Of a DNA stretch of 64,000 nt, positions 44,278 through 53,056 are shown piece by piece. Each line of letters opens with the position of its first letter. Position 1 is the first letter of the stretch. Source of the DNA: Rhizobium sp. 9140. GTDB lineage: Bacteria > Pseudomonadota > Alphaproteobacteria > Rhizobiales > Rhizobiaceae. A model generated the notes under the pieces. The model searched no databases. It was given only the letters and a program-made list of their open reading frames with translations, and had not been told where the DNA came from. The translations under genes were made by a program, and so were the position numbers. The stretch covers positions 2,669,501-2,733,500 of the forward strand of contig NZ_FJUR01000001.1 of assembly GCF_900067135.1 (NCBI RefSeq), in the 5' to 3' direction.

Positions 44278-45111
44278 TCAGGCGCTGAGCGCCATCTTCG
44301 AGCCGAGAGTGCGGATCTTCGTCAGCGTATCCAGGTTCTGGTTGACGCGGCAGTAGAACTCCTCGTTGACGAACGGCCGCATGATGAAGTCGTTGCCGCC
44401 GGCCTTCAGGAAGCGCGCGGACAGAAGACGGTTCGTGGAGGAGGATACGCCGATGATGCGCAGCTGATGCGGACCATAGGCGCCACGAATGCGCCGGGTC
44501 AGCTCGAAGCCGTCGATATCGGGCATGTTGTAGTCCGTGATGACGAGGCCGATATCCGAATGGCGCTTGAGGAGTTCGAGCGCGGTCGCGCCGCAATCGG
44601 CAGTGCTGACGCGGAAATTGAACCGCTTGAGCTGCGTCGTCAAAAGCGCGCGGGCCGTCGGGCTGTCGTCCACGATCATGACATGGTGCCGGTGATTGGT
44701 CAGAAAGCGGCAGACCGATTCCACCAGCATATCCACGGCGAAGACGCTGTCCTTGATGATGTAATCGACAATGTCCTTGGCCAGGATCGACTCGCGCGTG
44801 CTTTCCTGAAACGTGCCCGTGAACACGATGGTCGGGATGCTCATATCGACCAGATAGGACAGCGCCTCGCCGTTCTCAGCGCCGGGAAGATTGATATTCG
44901 AGATGGCAAGCGTCGCGGGGAAGGAAGCGTTCTCAATGGCGAAGGTGACTTCGTCATAGTCCTTACAGACGATGACATCGATATCGAGGAGTTCCTTAAG
45001 ACGCTTCGACACCATTGCCGCGAAGAGATTACTATCTTCCGCGAGCACGATACGGTGCTGTTGCAGGGACTCTCCGGAGTAATACATCCCCGACACACCG
45101 AAAAAAGACAT
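44278..45111 (-). CDS. response regulator with two receiver domains
   Basis: The 277-residue protein has two CheY-like domains and no output domain. In the first the acceptor Asp is replaced by Asn (LAISNINLPGAE); the second keeps it (LVITDYNMPDIDG, then Lys/Thr residues GVSSSTN). The segment IPTIVFTGTFQESTRESILAKDIVDYIIK closely matches the PleD-like neighbour (IPAIVFTGSFNDSTRERVMARGVVDCIIK), so the pair probably arose by duplication. It may act as a phosphate sink or adaptor for the neighbouring cyclase. Confidence 0.88.
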   Translation of the reverse strand: MSFFGVSGMYYSGESLQQHRIVLAEDSNLFAAMVSKRLKELLDIDVIVCKDYDEVTFAIENASFPATLAISNINLPGAENGEALSYLVDMSIPTIVFTGTFQESTRESILAKDIVDYIIKDSVFAVDMLVESVCRFLTNHRHHVMIVDDSPTARALLTTQLKRFNFRVSTADCGATALELLKRHSDIGLVITDYNMPDIDGFELTRRIRGAYGPHQLRIIGVSSSTNRLLSARFLKAGGNDFIMRPFVNEEFYCRVNQNLDTLTKIRTLGSKMALSA

Positions 45112-45283
45112 TGCGCGCTCTCTTTTTCTACACTGAGAGAGACATTAGCAAAAAAGGTTTTCGCAGTCGTTAAAAGGCCGCTACCTAGGGTGGCTATTTT
45201 AGGAATACGGCGACAAACCGGCGGAGAATGCGAAAACAGTCTTCGCCGGCGCGACGTTCATACCGTCAAATGCCGAACGACGC

Positions 45284-48157
45284 TCAGCGGGGCCGGCCGG
45301 GCCGGCGCTTGCGGGAACCGTTTTTCGTCCCCTCCGTGCCCTTGCCCGGTGCCGGTTTGTCTTCGCCGATATCGACCTTTCGCGCAGGGGTGACCGGTGC
45401 GGGCGATGCCGCAGCGGAAACGCCGGGCTTGGCATCGGCACGCAATGCCTCGCCCCGCAGCGCATCGCGCCGGTCGCTCTCGGAGGAATCCGGCACATCA
45501 TTGCCGCGGCTGTCCGGCGGTTCGACGCTCGGCTGCTCCACATAGCCGCCGGCGTCTCCCGGCAACGGCGAGGACGCCCTTGAAGCCTCAGACCGCGTTC
45601 CCTGGAAGATGGCCGAGAGCACTTCGGCATCCTCCGGCGAGATCTTGATCGGCACTTCGGGTGCCGCCGGACCGCCCAGTGCGATGCCATCGGCCTGAAA
45701 ACGCTCGAAGACAGCCATGCGGACATCGGTGCGAACGGAGACGCCCTGCAGGATATCGGCGAGGAACACGCGCACCTCGAACTCGAGCTCGGACGACGTG
45801 AAGCCGCGGAAGACGATGATCGGCTCGGGATTGCGCAGGATGTTCGGCAGCCCCGTCACCGCGGCGCGCAGCGATTCCACCACCTTGCGCGGATCGTTGG
45901 AGGCGTGCGCGGAAAAGGTGACATCGACACGCCCGAGCTTGTTGCGGTGGGTCCAGTTGCCGACGGAGGCGTTGATGAACAGCGAGTTCGGCACCATGAT
46001 CGTCTGCCGCTGGAACGTCTCGATCTCGGTCGCGCGCACGGAGATGCGCTTGACGAAACCCTCGGTCGTTCCTGAGATGACCCAGTCGCCCACCTTGAAC
46101 GGTCGCTCAACGAGCAGGATGAGGCCGGAGACGAAGTTCGAGACGATGTTCTGGAGGCCGAAACCGACGCCGAGAGACAGGGCGCCGGCGACCAGCGCAA
46201 GGCTCGACAGGTCGAGGCCCGCGGCGGAAATGCCGATCAGGCCCGCAATGCCCATGCCGAGATAGCCGATGCCCGTCTTGACCGAATTGCGCACGCCGAG
46301 ATCGACCCGGCTGCGCGCCAGCACGCTGCCGTCGATCCAGCGCTGGAGCCACCGGGTGATGACGAAGCCCAGAATGAACAGAAGAATGCCGGCGAAGATG
46401 CCGACGAGCGAGATGGTGATGGTGCCGATGCGGATTTCGGTAAGGATCCGGTATGCCCACGCCTCGATATCCGCGATCTTGAAGCCCCATTGCAGGAGCA
46501 GAAGCGGCACGAAGAACAGGGCGACGAGCAGGTAGATGCTGAGCCCGACCGCAAGACCGATCTGATCCAGAGCCATCGGCTCCAGCCGGTAGCGGTGCGA
46601 GAGGTAACGTCCGCCGACGGTCTTGGCGAGCGCGTTCTGCTTGGCCAGCGCCTTGCCGGTGAGGATGCCGATATACATGGTGACGAAGATCGCGCCGGTG
46701 ACGACGATCTGCGTGGCGATGAAGCGTGCCAGCCCGACATAGCCGGAGAGCGCCGCCGTGATCAGTCCGAGGCCTGCGAGGAGTAGCAGGATGGAGATGG
46801 CGCGCGGCCACGGCCGCCCCTGCCCGTCCAGCGGCTCGCCCTGAGAAATAACAGGACGGATCAGCGCGATCGCCATCAGAAGCAGGCCGATGAGGATCGA
46901 GGCGATCAGGCTTTTCGCGACCGTCAGCACCAGCGGCGAGCCGAGCGTGACGCTGATTGTTTCCAGCAGGTAATCGAAGAGATTTGCGAAGGCCATCGCC
47001 ATGATGAGGGCGACCAGCAATCGCGCGCCGCGATCCGACACGCGCACCAGCCGCCAGACGGCCTGACCGGGTGCGAGAACCGCCGTGGAGATGGTCCAGA
47101 CGAACTGGAGAGCGACGCAGAGCGCCAGAAACGTCACCACGATCGGCGCGATATCCGGTCGCAGGACATTGAATGTTTGCAGGAAGAAGAATGCCGTTGT
47201 CGCGAACGTGGCGGATGCGATGGTCGGCACCAGCGTCGAGCCGAAGGCGCGCGACAGGCGGGCGATGTAGGTCGGGTTCATGTCCCGCACCGAACGGCGC
47301 AGAAGCGGCGCGAAAAGCCGGTGCGTACCGGCCAGAAGCACCAGTGCCGAGCAGAGCGACAGAAACAGCGCCGACATCAGCGGTACGCGCTTGAAGGTGA
47401 AGACGAAGGTCAGCCAGCTACCGATATTGCGGGAAAACGCCTGCGCCTCGACCACCAGCGCCTGGCCCGCATCGACCAGCATGTCGATGTTGATGTCCGT
47501 GTGCCGCAGCAGCGTGCTGGAGAACAGCACCCGGCGCTTCTCGGTGATGGTCGTCGAGAGCGCGTTGGCATCCGCGACGAGCGTTTCGGCCGTGCCGGTC
47601 ACGGCGTTCAGGGCGTTGCGCTCGGCGATCAGGCGGCCACGCTCTTCGGTCACGACGGAAGCTTCAGGCTCCGCACCGGCCACCGGCGGATCGCCGAGTT
47701 CGGTCAACCGCGCCTTGATCTGCTCGATGCGCGTGCGGGCCGCATCCATCTGGCCGGCAACCTGCTGCGACAGGTCGTCCACCTGCGCCTTGATTTCGGC
47801 CAGCCGGTTGTCGGCAGCATTGGAATTGTTGGCCTGGGTCGAACGCGCGGTTTCCGCAGCATCGGCCGCCTCGACCTGTGCAGCCAGCGTATCGAGCCGC
47901 TTGCGCGCGGCGTCGAGCTGCTGAGCCGCATCGGCCTGCGCGTCGTCCGGCCTGTCCCGCACGGCCTCGCTACCACCGGCACTTTGCCGCCCGACGCTTG
48001 CAGCGGGCGTCGCCGGCGCTGGGTTTGCCGCAGGTTGGCTTGCCCCGGTTTGGTTTGCCGGGGGTTGGCCTGCTGGGGGTTGGCTGGGCGCCTGCTGGGC
48101 CACCACGGGTGACAGGCTGGAAACAAGGATGAGCAGAAGGACGAGGAAACGAAGCAT
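45284..48157 (-). CDS. large MscS-family mechanosensitive channel (MscK/DUF3772 type)
   Basis: The protein (957 residues) has a signal peptide (LVLLLILVSSLSPVVAQ), a Pro/Gln/Ala-rich repeat tract (PPAGQPPANQTGASQPAANP), a coiled-coil periplasmic region (about 80-230), roughly eleven membrane helices and the MscS pore-and-beta region (LGVGFGLQNIVSNFVSGLIL, VERPFKVGDWVISG, MVPNSLFINASVGNWTHRN). The C-terminus is a Pro/Lys/Arg tail. It is an osmotic safety valve of the inner membrane. The start is the ATG at 48157, where the signal peptide begins. Confidence 0.93.
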   Translation of the reverse strand: MLRFLVLLLILVSSLSPVVAQQAPSQPPAGQPPANQTGASQPAANPAPATPAASVGRQSAGGSEAVRDRPDDAQADAAQQLDAARKRLDTLAAQVEAADAAETARSTQANNSNAADNRLAEIKAQVDDLSQQVAGQMDAARTRIEQIKARLTELGDPPVAGAEPEASVVTEERGRLIAERNALNAVTGTAETLVADANALSTTITEKRRVLFSSTLLRHTDINIDMLVDAGQALVVEAQAFSRNIGSWLTFVFTFKRVPLMSALFLSLCSALVLLAGTHRLFAPLLRRSVRDMNPTYIARLSRAFGSTLVPTIASATFATTAFFFLQTFNVLRPDIAPIVVTFLALCVALQFVWTISTAVLAPGQAVWRLVRVSDRGARLLVALIMAMAFANLFDYLLETISVTLGSPLVLTVAKSLIASILIGLLLMAIALIRPVISQGEPLDGQGRPWPRAISILLLLAGLGLITAALSGYVGLARFIATQIVVTGAIFVTMYIGILTGKALAKQNALAKTVGGRYLSHRYRLEPMALDQIGLAVGLSIYLLVALFFVPLLLLQWGFKIADIEAWAYRILTEIRIGTITISLVGIFAGILLFILGFVITRWLQRWIDGSVLARSRVDLGVRNSVKTGIGYLGMGIAGLIGISAAGLDLSSLALVAGALSLGVGFGLQNIVSNFVSGLILLVERPFKVGDWVISGTTEGFVKRISVRATEIETFQRQTIMVPNSLFINASVGNWTHRNKLGRVDVTFSAHASNDPRKVVESLRAAVTGLPNILRNPEPIIVFRGFTSSELEFEVRVFLADILQGVSVRTDVRMAVFERFQADGIALGGPAAPEVPIKISPEDAEVLSAIFQGTRSEASRASSPLPGDAGGYVEQPSVEPPDSRGNDVPDSSESDRRDALRGEALRADAKPGVSAAASPAPVTPARKVDIGEDKPAPGKGTEGTKNGSRKRRPGRPR

Positions 48158-48340
48158 CGTTGGGGAACACGCTTTCACGGTTGGGTCTGTCTTCCCGACG
48201 GATGAGGCCGAAAGGTACTGGAAAAGAACGCGGCACGGTGCCGAAAGAATCAGGCGGCAGGAAGGTGCCATACCCGCTCCGGTTGGCGGCCGGGTATGGC
48301 GAATTTTAGGCTTCCTGCAGAAGGTTACTCCGGCCGAACG

Positions 48341-48895
48341 TTAGAAACTCGAACCCGGCTGCAGTAGGAACGCCTCCTCCTGCGGGCTCGACATGCGGCC
48401 GAGAATAGCGTTGCGATGGGGAAAGCGACCGAAGCGGGCGACGATCTCCCGGTGGCGCACGGCGAAATCAAGAAGCACGGGATCGCCCAGCGCCGTGAAG
48501 AGCTGCACCGCGAGATCCTGATCGGACATCGCCTCGGAATGCTCGAACGGAAGGTAGAAGAACGCGCGTTGCACCGGCGCGACCGCCTGGTCGGCGCCCG
48601 CTTCCAGCGCCAGCCGCGCTTCGCGGCGCGCGAGACCATCCGTCGCGAAAGCCAGCGGCGACCCGCGATAGATGTTACGCGACATCTGGTCGAACAGGAT
48701 GAGGGTCGCAAGCCGCGCCTCCGGCGTCGCCCGCCAGTCGGAGCCGACAATGCGTGACACGGCGAGATGTGTGGCGCGAAAACGCCGGTCGCATTCCGCA
48801 TCCAGCGCCGGGTGCGCCTTGTACCACTGTTCCGGGTCGATATCCTCGAACCAGAACGAGATAACCTCCTGCGGCGTGCACAGCGTTTCGGTCAT
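48341..48895 (-). CDS. DUF924 family protein
   Basis: The 184-residue protein matches the DUF924 pattern: EVISFWFEDIDPEQWYKAHPALD, LATLILFDQMSRNIYRGSPLAFATD, QRAFFYLPFEHSE, and HREIVARFGRFPHRNAILGR. Family members are TPR-like helical proteins with no settled function. GAGGGGAT lies five bases before the ATG. It is divergent from the sulfate transport operon. Confidence 0.88.
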   Translation of the reverse strand: MTETLCTPQEVISFWFEDIDPEQWYKAHPALDAECDRRFRATHLAVSRIVGSDWRATPEARLATLILFDQMSRNIYRGSPLAFATDGLARREARLALEAGADQAVAPVQRAFFYLPFEHSEAMSDQDLAVQLFTALGDPVLLDFAVRHREIVARFGRFPHRNAILGRMSSPQEEAFLLQPGSSF

Positions 48896-49065
48896 GGGTA
48901 TCCCCTCTCTGCCGGACGTAAGGGTGCCTTGTTGCATCAATCTTGCGCGAGTGGGAGACCTGACGGCAGGACTTTTCTCCAAAGGGCGTCGCAATCGCAA
49001 ACTTCTTTGTTATCCTATTCTACAGACCCGCTAGAGTACGTGCGACAACACGGAGGTCGAGATTC

Positions 49066-50091
49066 ATGAACGCAAAGGGACTGTCCCGCTTTTTCACGGT
49101 GGCCCTGCTGGCCACCAGCATTCAGGTCGGGGGTGTGGGGTTCGCGTTTGCCGATCAGACGATCCTGAATGTGTCCTATGATCCGACGCGCGAACTCTAC
49201 AAGGACTTCAACGCCGCCTTCGCCGAGAAGTGGAAGACCGACACCGGGGAAACGCTGACGATCCAGACCTCCCATGGCGGCTCGGGCAAGCAGGCGCGAT
49301 CCGTCATCGATGGCCTCGAGGCCGACGTGGTGACGCTCGCGCTCGAAGCCGACATCGACGCCATCGCCAAGGAAAGCGGCAAGATCCCCGCCGACTGGAA
49401 GTCGAAGTTCGAGAACAACAGCGCGCCCTACACGTCCACGATCGTCTTCCTCGTCCGCAAGGGCAATCCGAAGGGCATCAAGGACTGGGGCGATCTGGTC
49501 AAGGACGACATCCAGGTGATCACGCCGAACCCAAAGACGTCGGGTGGCGCACGCTGGAACTTCCTTGCCGCCTGGGCCTGGGCGCTCGCGCAGAATGGCG
49601 GCGACGATGCCAAGGCGCAGGACTATGTCGCCCAGCTCTTCAGGCACGTTCCGGTGCTCGACACCGGCGCGCGCGGCGCAACGACGACCTTCGTCCAGCG
49701 CGGTCTCGGCGATGTGCTGATCGCCTGGGAAAACGAGGCCTATCTCTCGCTTGAGGAACTCGGCCCCGACAACTTCGACATCGTCACGCCGTCCGTTTCC
49801 ATCAAGGCCGAGCCGCCGGTGGCGCTGGTCGATGGCAATGTCGATGCGAAGGGAACCCGCAAGGTGGCCGAGGCCTACCTCCAGTATCTCTACTCCGATG
49901 TCGGGCAGAAGATCGCCGCCAAGCATTATTATCGCCCGTTCAAGCCGGAAGCGGCCGATCCCGACGATATCAAGCGCTTTGCGGATGTTAAGCTCTCGAC
50001 CATTGACGAATTCGGTGGTTGGAAGGAAGCTCAGCCGAAATTCTTCGGAGACGGGGGCGTCTTCGACCAGATCTACAAGCCGGGGCAATAA
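49066..50091 (+). CDS. sbp: sulfate/thiosulfate ABC transporter substrate-binding protein
   Basis: The 341-residue periplasmic protein has a signal peptide (ending GVGFAFADQT) and the sulfate-binding fold: LNVSYDPTRELYKDFNAAF, TSHGGSGKQARSVIDGLEADVVTLAL, and PNPKTSGGARWNFLAAW, which wraps the oxyanion. Sbp and CysP cannot be told apart by eye. GGAGG lies upstream of the ATG. It is the first gene of sbp-cysT-cysW-cysA. Confidence 0.93.
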   Translation: MNAKGLSRFFTVALLATSIQVGGVGFAFADQTILNVSYDPTRELYKDFNAAFAEKWKTDTGETLTIQTSHGGSGKQARSVIDGLEADVVTLALEADIDAIAKESGKIPADWKSKFENNSAPYTSTIVFLVRKGNPKGIKDWGDLVKDDIQVITPNPKTSGGARWNFLAAWAWALAQNGGDDAKAQDYVAQLFRHVPVLDTGARGATTTFVQRGLGDVLIAWENEAYLSLEELGPDNFDIVTPSVSIKAEPPVALVDGNVDAKGTRKVAEAYLQYLYSDVGQKIAAKHYYRPFKPEAADPDDIKRFADVKLSTIDEFGGWKEAQPKFFGDGGVFDQIYKPGQ

Positions 50092-50097
50092 GATTAC

Positions 50098-50955
50098 ATG
50101 ACGATAAGCCTCCCTCAGCGGTGGCAATTTCGACAGCCGAGCGTCATCCCGGGTTTCGGGTTGGCGCTCGGCGTCACTTTGTCATGGCTCATTCTCATCA
50201 TTCTCATTCCGCTCTCCGGTCTCGCCTGGCGATCGAGCGCGCTCGGCTGGAGCACGTTCTGGACGCTGGCGACCGATCAGCGAACGCTGAACGCGCTGAA
50301 GATCAGTTTCGGAACCGCCTTCCTCGCGGCACTGGCCAATGTGGTCTTCGGCGTGCTGCTGGCCTGGGTGCTGGTGCGCTACCGCTTCTTCGGCCGGCGT
50401 GTCATTGACGCCATGGTCGACCTGCCATTCGCCCTGCCGACGGCGGTCGCCGGCATCGCGCTCACCACGCTTTACGCACCGAACGGCTGGATCGGCAGCC
50501 TGCTGACGCCGCTCGGGATCAAGGTCGCCTTCACGCCGCTCGGCATCGTCTTCGCGCTGATCTTCGTCGGCCTGCCCTTCGTGGTGCGGACGGTGCAGCC
50601 GATCATGGAAGAGATCGACCGCGAGGTCGAGGAGGCCGCAGCGACGCTCGGCGCGACACGCTTCCAGACCGTCAGCCGCGTGCTGCTGCCGGGCCTCGCG
50701 CCGGCCGTTCTGACCGGCTTTGCGCTGGCGTTTGCCCGTGGCGTGGGTGAATACGGCTCCGTCATCTTCATCGCCGGCAACCTGCCCTATGTCTCGGAGA
50801 TCGCGCCATTGCTCATCGTCATCCGGCTGGAAGAGTTCAACTATCCCGCCGCAACCGCGATCGCCGCCGTCATGCTGATCATCTCCTTCGTCATGCTGCT
50901 CGTGATCAATTCCATACAGGCCTGGAGCCGGCGGAGGTATGGTTATGGCGCATGA
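50098..50955 (+). CDS. cysT: sulfate ABC transporter permease CysT
   Basis: The 285-residue inner-membrane protein has six predicted helices, [21 protein letters not shown], and the EAA loop [22 protein letters not shown] that docks the ATPase. It forms half of the sulfate channel. The start is 6 bp after the sbp stop and the end overlaps cysW by 11 bp. Confidence 0.94.
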   Translation: MTISLPQRWQFRQPSVIPGFGLALGVTLSWLILIILIPLSGLAWRSSALGWSTFWTLATDQRTLNALKISFGTAFLAALANVVFGVLLAWVLVRYRFFGRRVIDAMVDLPFALPTAVAGIALTTLYAPNGWIGSLLTPLGIKVAFTPLGIVFALIFVGLPFVVRTVQPIMEEIDREVEEAAATLGATRFQTVSRVLLPGLAPAVLTGFALAFARGVGEYGSVIFIAGNLPYVSEIAPLLIVIRLEEFNYPAATAIAAVMLIISFVMLLVINSIQAWSRRRYGYGA

Positions 50956-51832
50956 TGCTGCCGCTCCCGCATCCGGCGGAACATCGGAGATGGTGCGATC
51001 CGCGACCTCGGAAAGCCGCCTCGCCCGCTACGGCCTGATTGCGCTGTCGCTGGCGTTCGTCGGCCTCTTCCTCGTGCTGCCGCTCGCCATCGTCTTCACG
51101 GAAGCGCTGCGCAAGGGGCCGGGCGCCTTCTTCGAGGCCATCGCCGATCCCGAGACATGGGCGGCGATCCGGCTGACCCTGCTGGTCGCGGCCATCGCGG
51201 TGCCCCTCAATCTCGCCTTCGGCATCGCCGCCGCCTGGGCCATCGCCAAGTTCGAGTTCAAGGGCAAGGCGTTTCTGACCACGCTGATCGACCTGCCCTT
51301 CTCGGTCTCGCCTGTGATCTCGGGGCTCGTCTTCGTGCTCCTGTTCGGATCGCACAGCTTGCTCGGCCCATGGCTGAGCAGCCATGGCATCAAGGTGCTT
51401 TTCGCCGTGCCCGGCATCGTGCTCGCCACGGTCTTCGTCACCTTTCCTTTCGTCGCCCGCGAACTGATCCCGCTGATGCAGGAACAGGGCACGAGCGACG
51501 AGGAGGCAGCCCTTTCGCTCGGCGCCAGCGGCTGGCAGACCTTCTGGTACGTCACGCTGCCGAATATCAAATGGGGTCTGCTCTATGGCGTGCTGCTCTG
51601 CAACGCCCGCGCCATGGGCGAATTCGGCGCCGTCTCGGTCGTCTCAGGCCATATTCGGGGCATGACCAACACGATGCCGCTGCAGGTCGAGATCCTTTAC
51701 AACGAGTATAATTTCATCGGCGCCTTTGCCGTGGCCACGTTGCTCGCCTTTCTGGCGCTGGTGACGCTCGTCATCAAGTCGCTGCTCGAATTCAAATTCA
51801 GTGCGCAGATCGCCGCCGCACGCAAGCACTGA
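50945..51832 (+). CDS. cysW: sulfate ABC transporter permease CysW
   Basis: The 295-residue permease partners CysT. It has [19 protein letters not shown] and the EAA loop [23 protein letters not shown]. The start at 50945 is preferred to an ATG at 50939 because GGAGG lies seven bases upstream of it, inside the end of cysT. Confidence 0.94.
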   Translation: MAHDAAAPASGGTSEMVRSATSESRLARYGLIALSLAFVGLFLVLPLAIVFTEALRKGPGAFFEAIADPETWAAIRLTLLVAAIAVPLNLAFGIAAAWAIAKFEFKGKAFLTTLIDLPFSVSPVISGLVFVLLFGSHSLLGPWLSSHGIKVLFAVPGIVLATVFVTFPFVARELIPLMQEQGTSDEEAALSLGASGWQTFWYVTLPNIKWGLLYGVLLCNARAMGEFGAVSVVSGHIRGMTNTMPLQVEILYNEYNFIGAFAVATLLAFLALVTLVIKSLLEFKFSAQIAAARKH

Positions 51833-51849
51833 AAAAGGTATATGGTTTC

Positions 51850-52887
51850 ATGGAAGTACGCGTTCAGGACATCCGCAAGGATTTCGGCCGGTTCCCGGCC
51901 CTCGAAAAGGTCTCGCTCGACATCCGCTCGGGCGAACTCATCGCCCTCCTCGGCCCGTCGGGTTCCGGCAAGACGACGCTGCTGCGGCTGATTGCCGGGC
52001 TGGAAAGCCCGACCGGCGGCACGATCTATTTCGGCGACGACGACGCCTCCAGGAAGACCGTGCAGCAGCGCAATATCGGCTTCGTGTTCCAGCATTACGC
52101 TCTCTTCCGGCATATGACGGTGATCGACAACGTGTCTTTCGGGCTAAAGGTGCGGCCTTCGTCTCGTCGCCCGGCTGCGGCCGACATCCGCAAGCGCGCC
52201 GAAGATCTCATCGATCTCGTGCAACTCGGCGGCCTGGAGAAGCGCTATCCGGCGCAGCTTTCGGGCGGCCAGCGCCAGCGCGTCGCGCTCGCCCGCGCCA
52301 TGGCGGTGGAGCCGAACGTGCTGCTGCTCGACGAGCCCTTCGGGGCGCTCGACGCGCAGGTGCGCAAGGAGTTGCGCCGCTGGCTGCGCGAGATCCACGA
52401 CCGCACAGGCCACACCACCGTCTTCGTGACGCACGATCAGGACGAGGCGATGGAACTGGCTGACCGCGTCGTGGTGATGAGCAAGGGCCGGATCGAGCAG
52501 GTGGGAACGCCGGACGAGATCTACGACACGCCGAACTCCCCCTTCGTCTACGGCTTCATCGGCCAGTCCAACACCCTGAAGGTGCGCATCGAGAACGGAC
52601 AGCTATGGCTCGAGGACCGCTCGATCGGCGTCAGCGCCCCCGGAGAGCCCGAAGGTCCGGCCGACCTCTATTTCCGCCCGCACGATATCGACCTGCTCGA
52701 TGGCTGCGGCGGCTGTCTTGCCGGCGTCGTCACGCTCAGCCGGCGCGTTGCCGGCACGCGGCATGTCGAGCTGGATATCGCCGGCAGCACGCGCCGTGTC
52801 GAAATCGAGCTGCCTTCCGACGTCGCAGCCACCCCCGGCACGCGCATCGCTTTCCGTCCGAATCGCTGGCGCCTGTTCCGTCCCTGA
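51850..52887 (+). CDS. cysA: sulfate ABC transporter ATP-binding protein CysA
   Basis: The 345-residue ATPase has Walker A (LGPSGSGKTTLLRL), Q-loop (FVFQHYALFR), signature (LSGGQRQRVALARAM), Walker B (VLLLDEPFGALDA), H-loop (VTHDQDEAMEL) and a C-terminal TOBE-type region (YFRPHDIDLLDG). Gene order sbp-cysT-cysW-cysA and the sulfate-type permeases define it as CysA. No cysteine-pathway enzyme is next to it. Confidence 0.95.
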   Translation: MEVRVQDIRKDFGRFPALEKVSLDIRSGELIALLGPSGSGKTTLLRLIAGLESPTGGTIYFGDDDASRKTVQQRNIGFVFQHYALFRHMTVIDNVSFGLKVRPSSRRPAAADIRKRAEDLIDLVQLGGLEKRYPAQLSGGQRQRVALARAMAVEPNVLLLDEPFGALDAQVRKELRRWLREIHDRTGHTTVFVTHDQDEAMELADRVVVMSKGRIEQVGTPDEIYDTPNSPFVYGFIGQSNTLKVRIENGQLWLEDRSIGVSAPGEPEGPADLYFRPHDIDLLDGCGGCLAGVVTLSRRVAGTRHVELDIAGSTRRVEIELPSDVAATPGTRIAFRPNRWRLFRP

Positions 52888-53056
52888 GGTTGCCGGACCG
52901 AAACGTGCACCACGGCCACACCGGCGGAGAATGCGTGGTCGCTATTCCATTAGCGTCTTGAAGAATGCCGGCGACGGACTATTCCTTTAGGCGACGGATC
53001 GATGCTCCGCCGTCATTTTACGTTCTCCCTAGCCGCCCCCCTGACGCGAAGATCCC

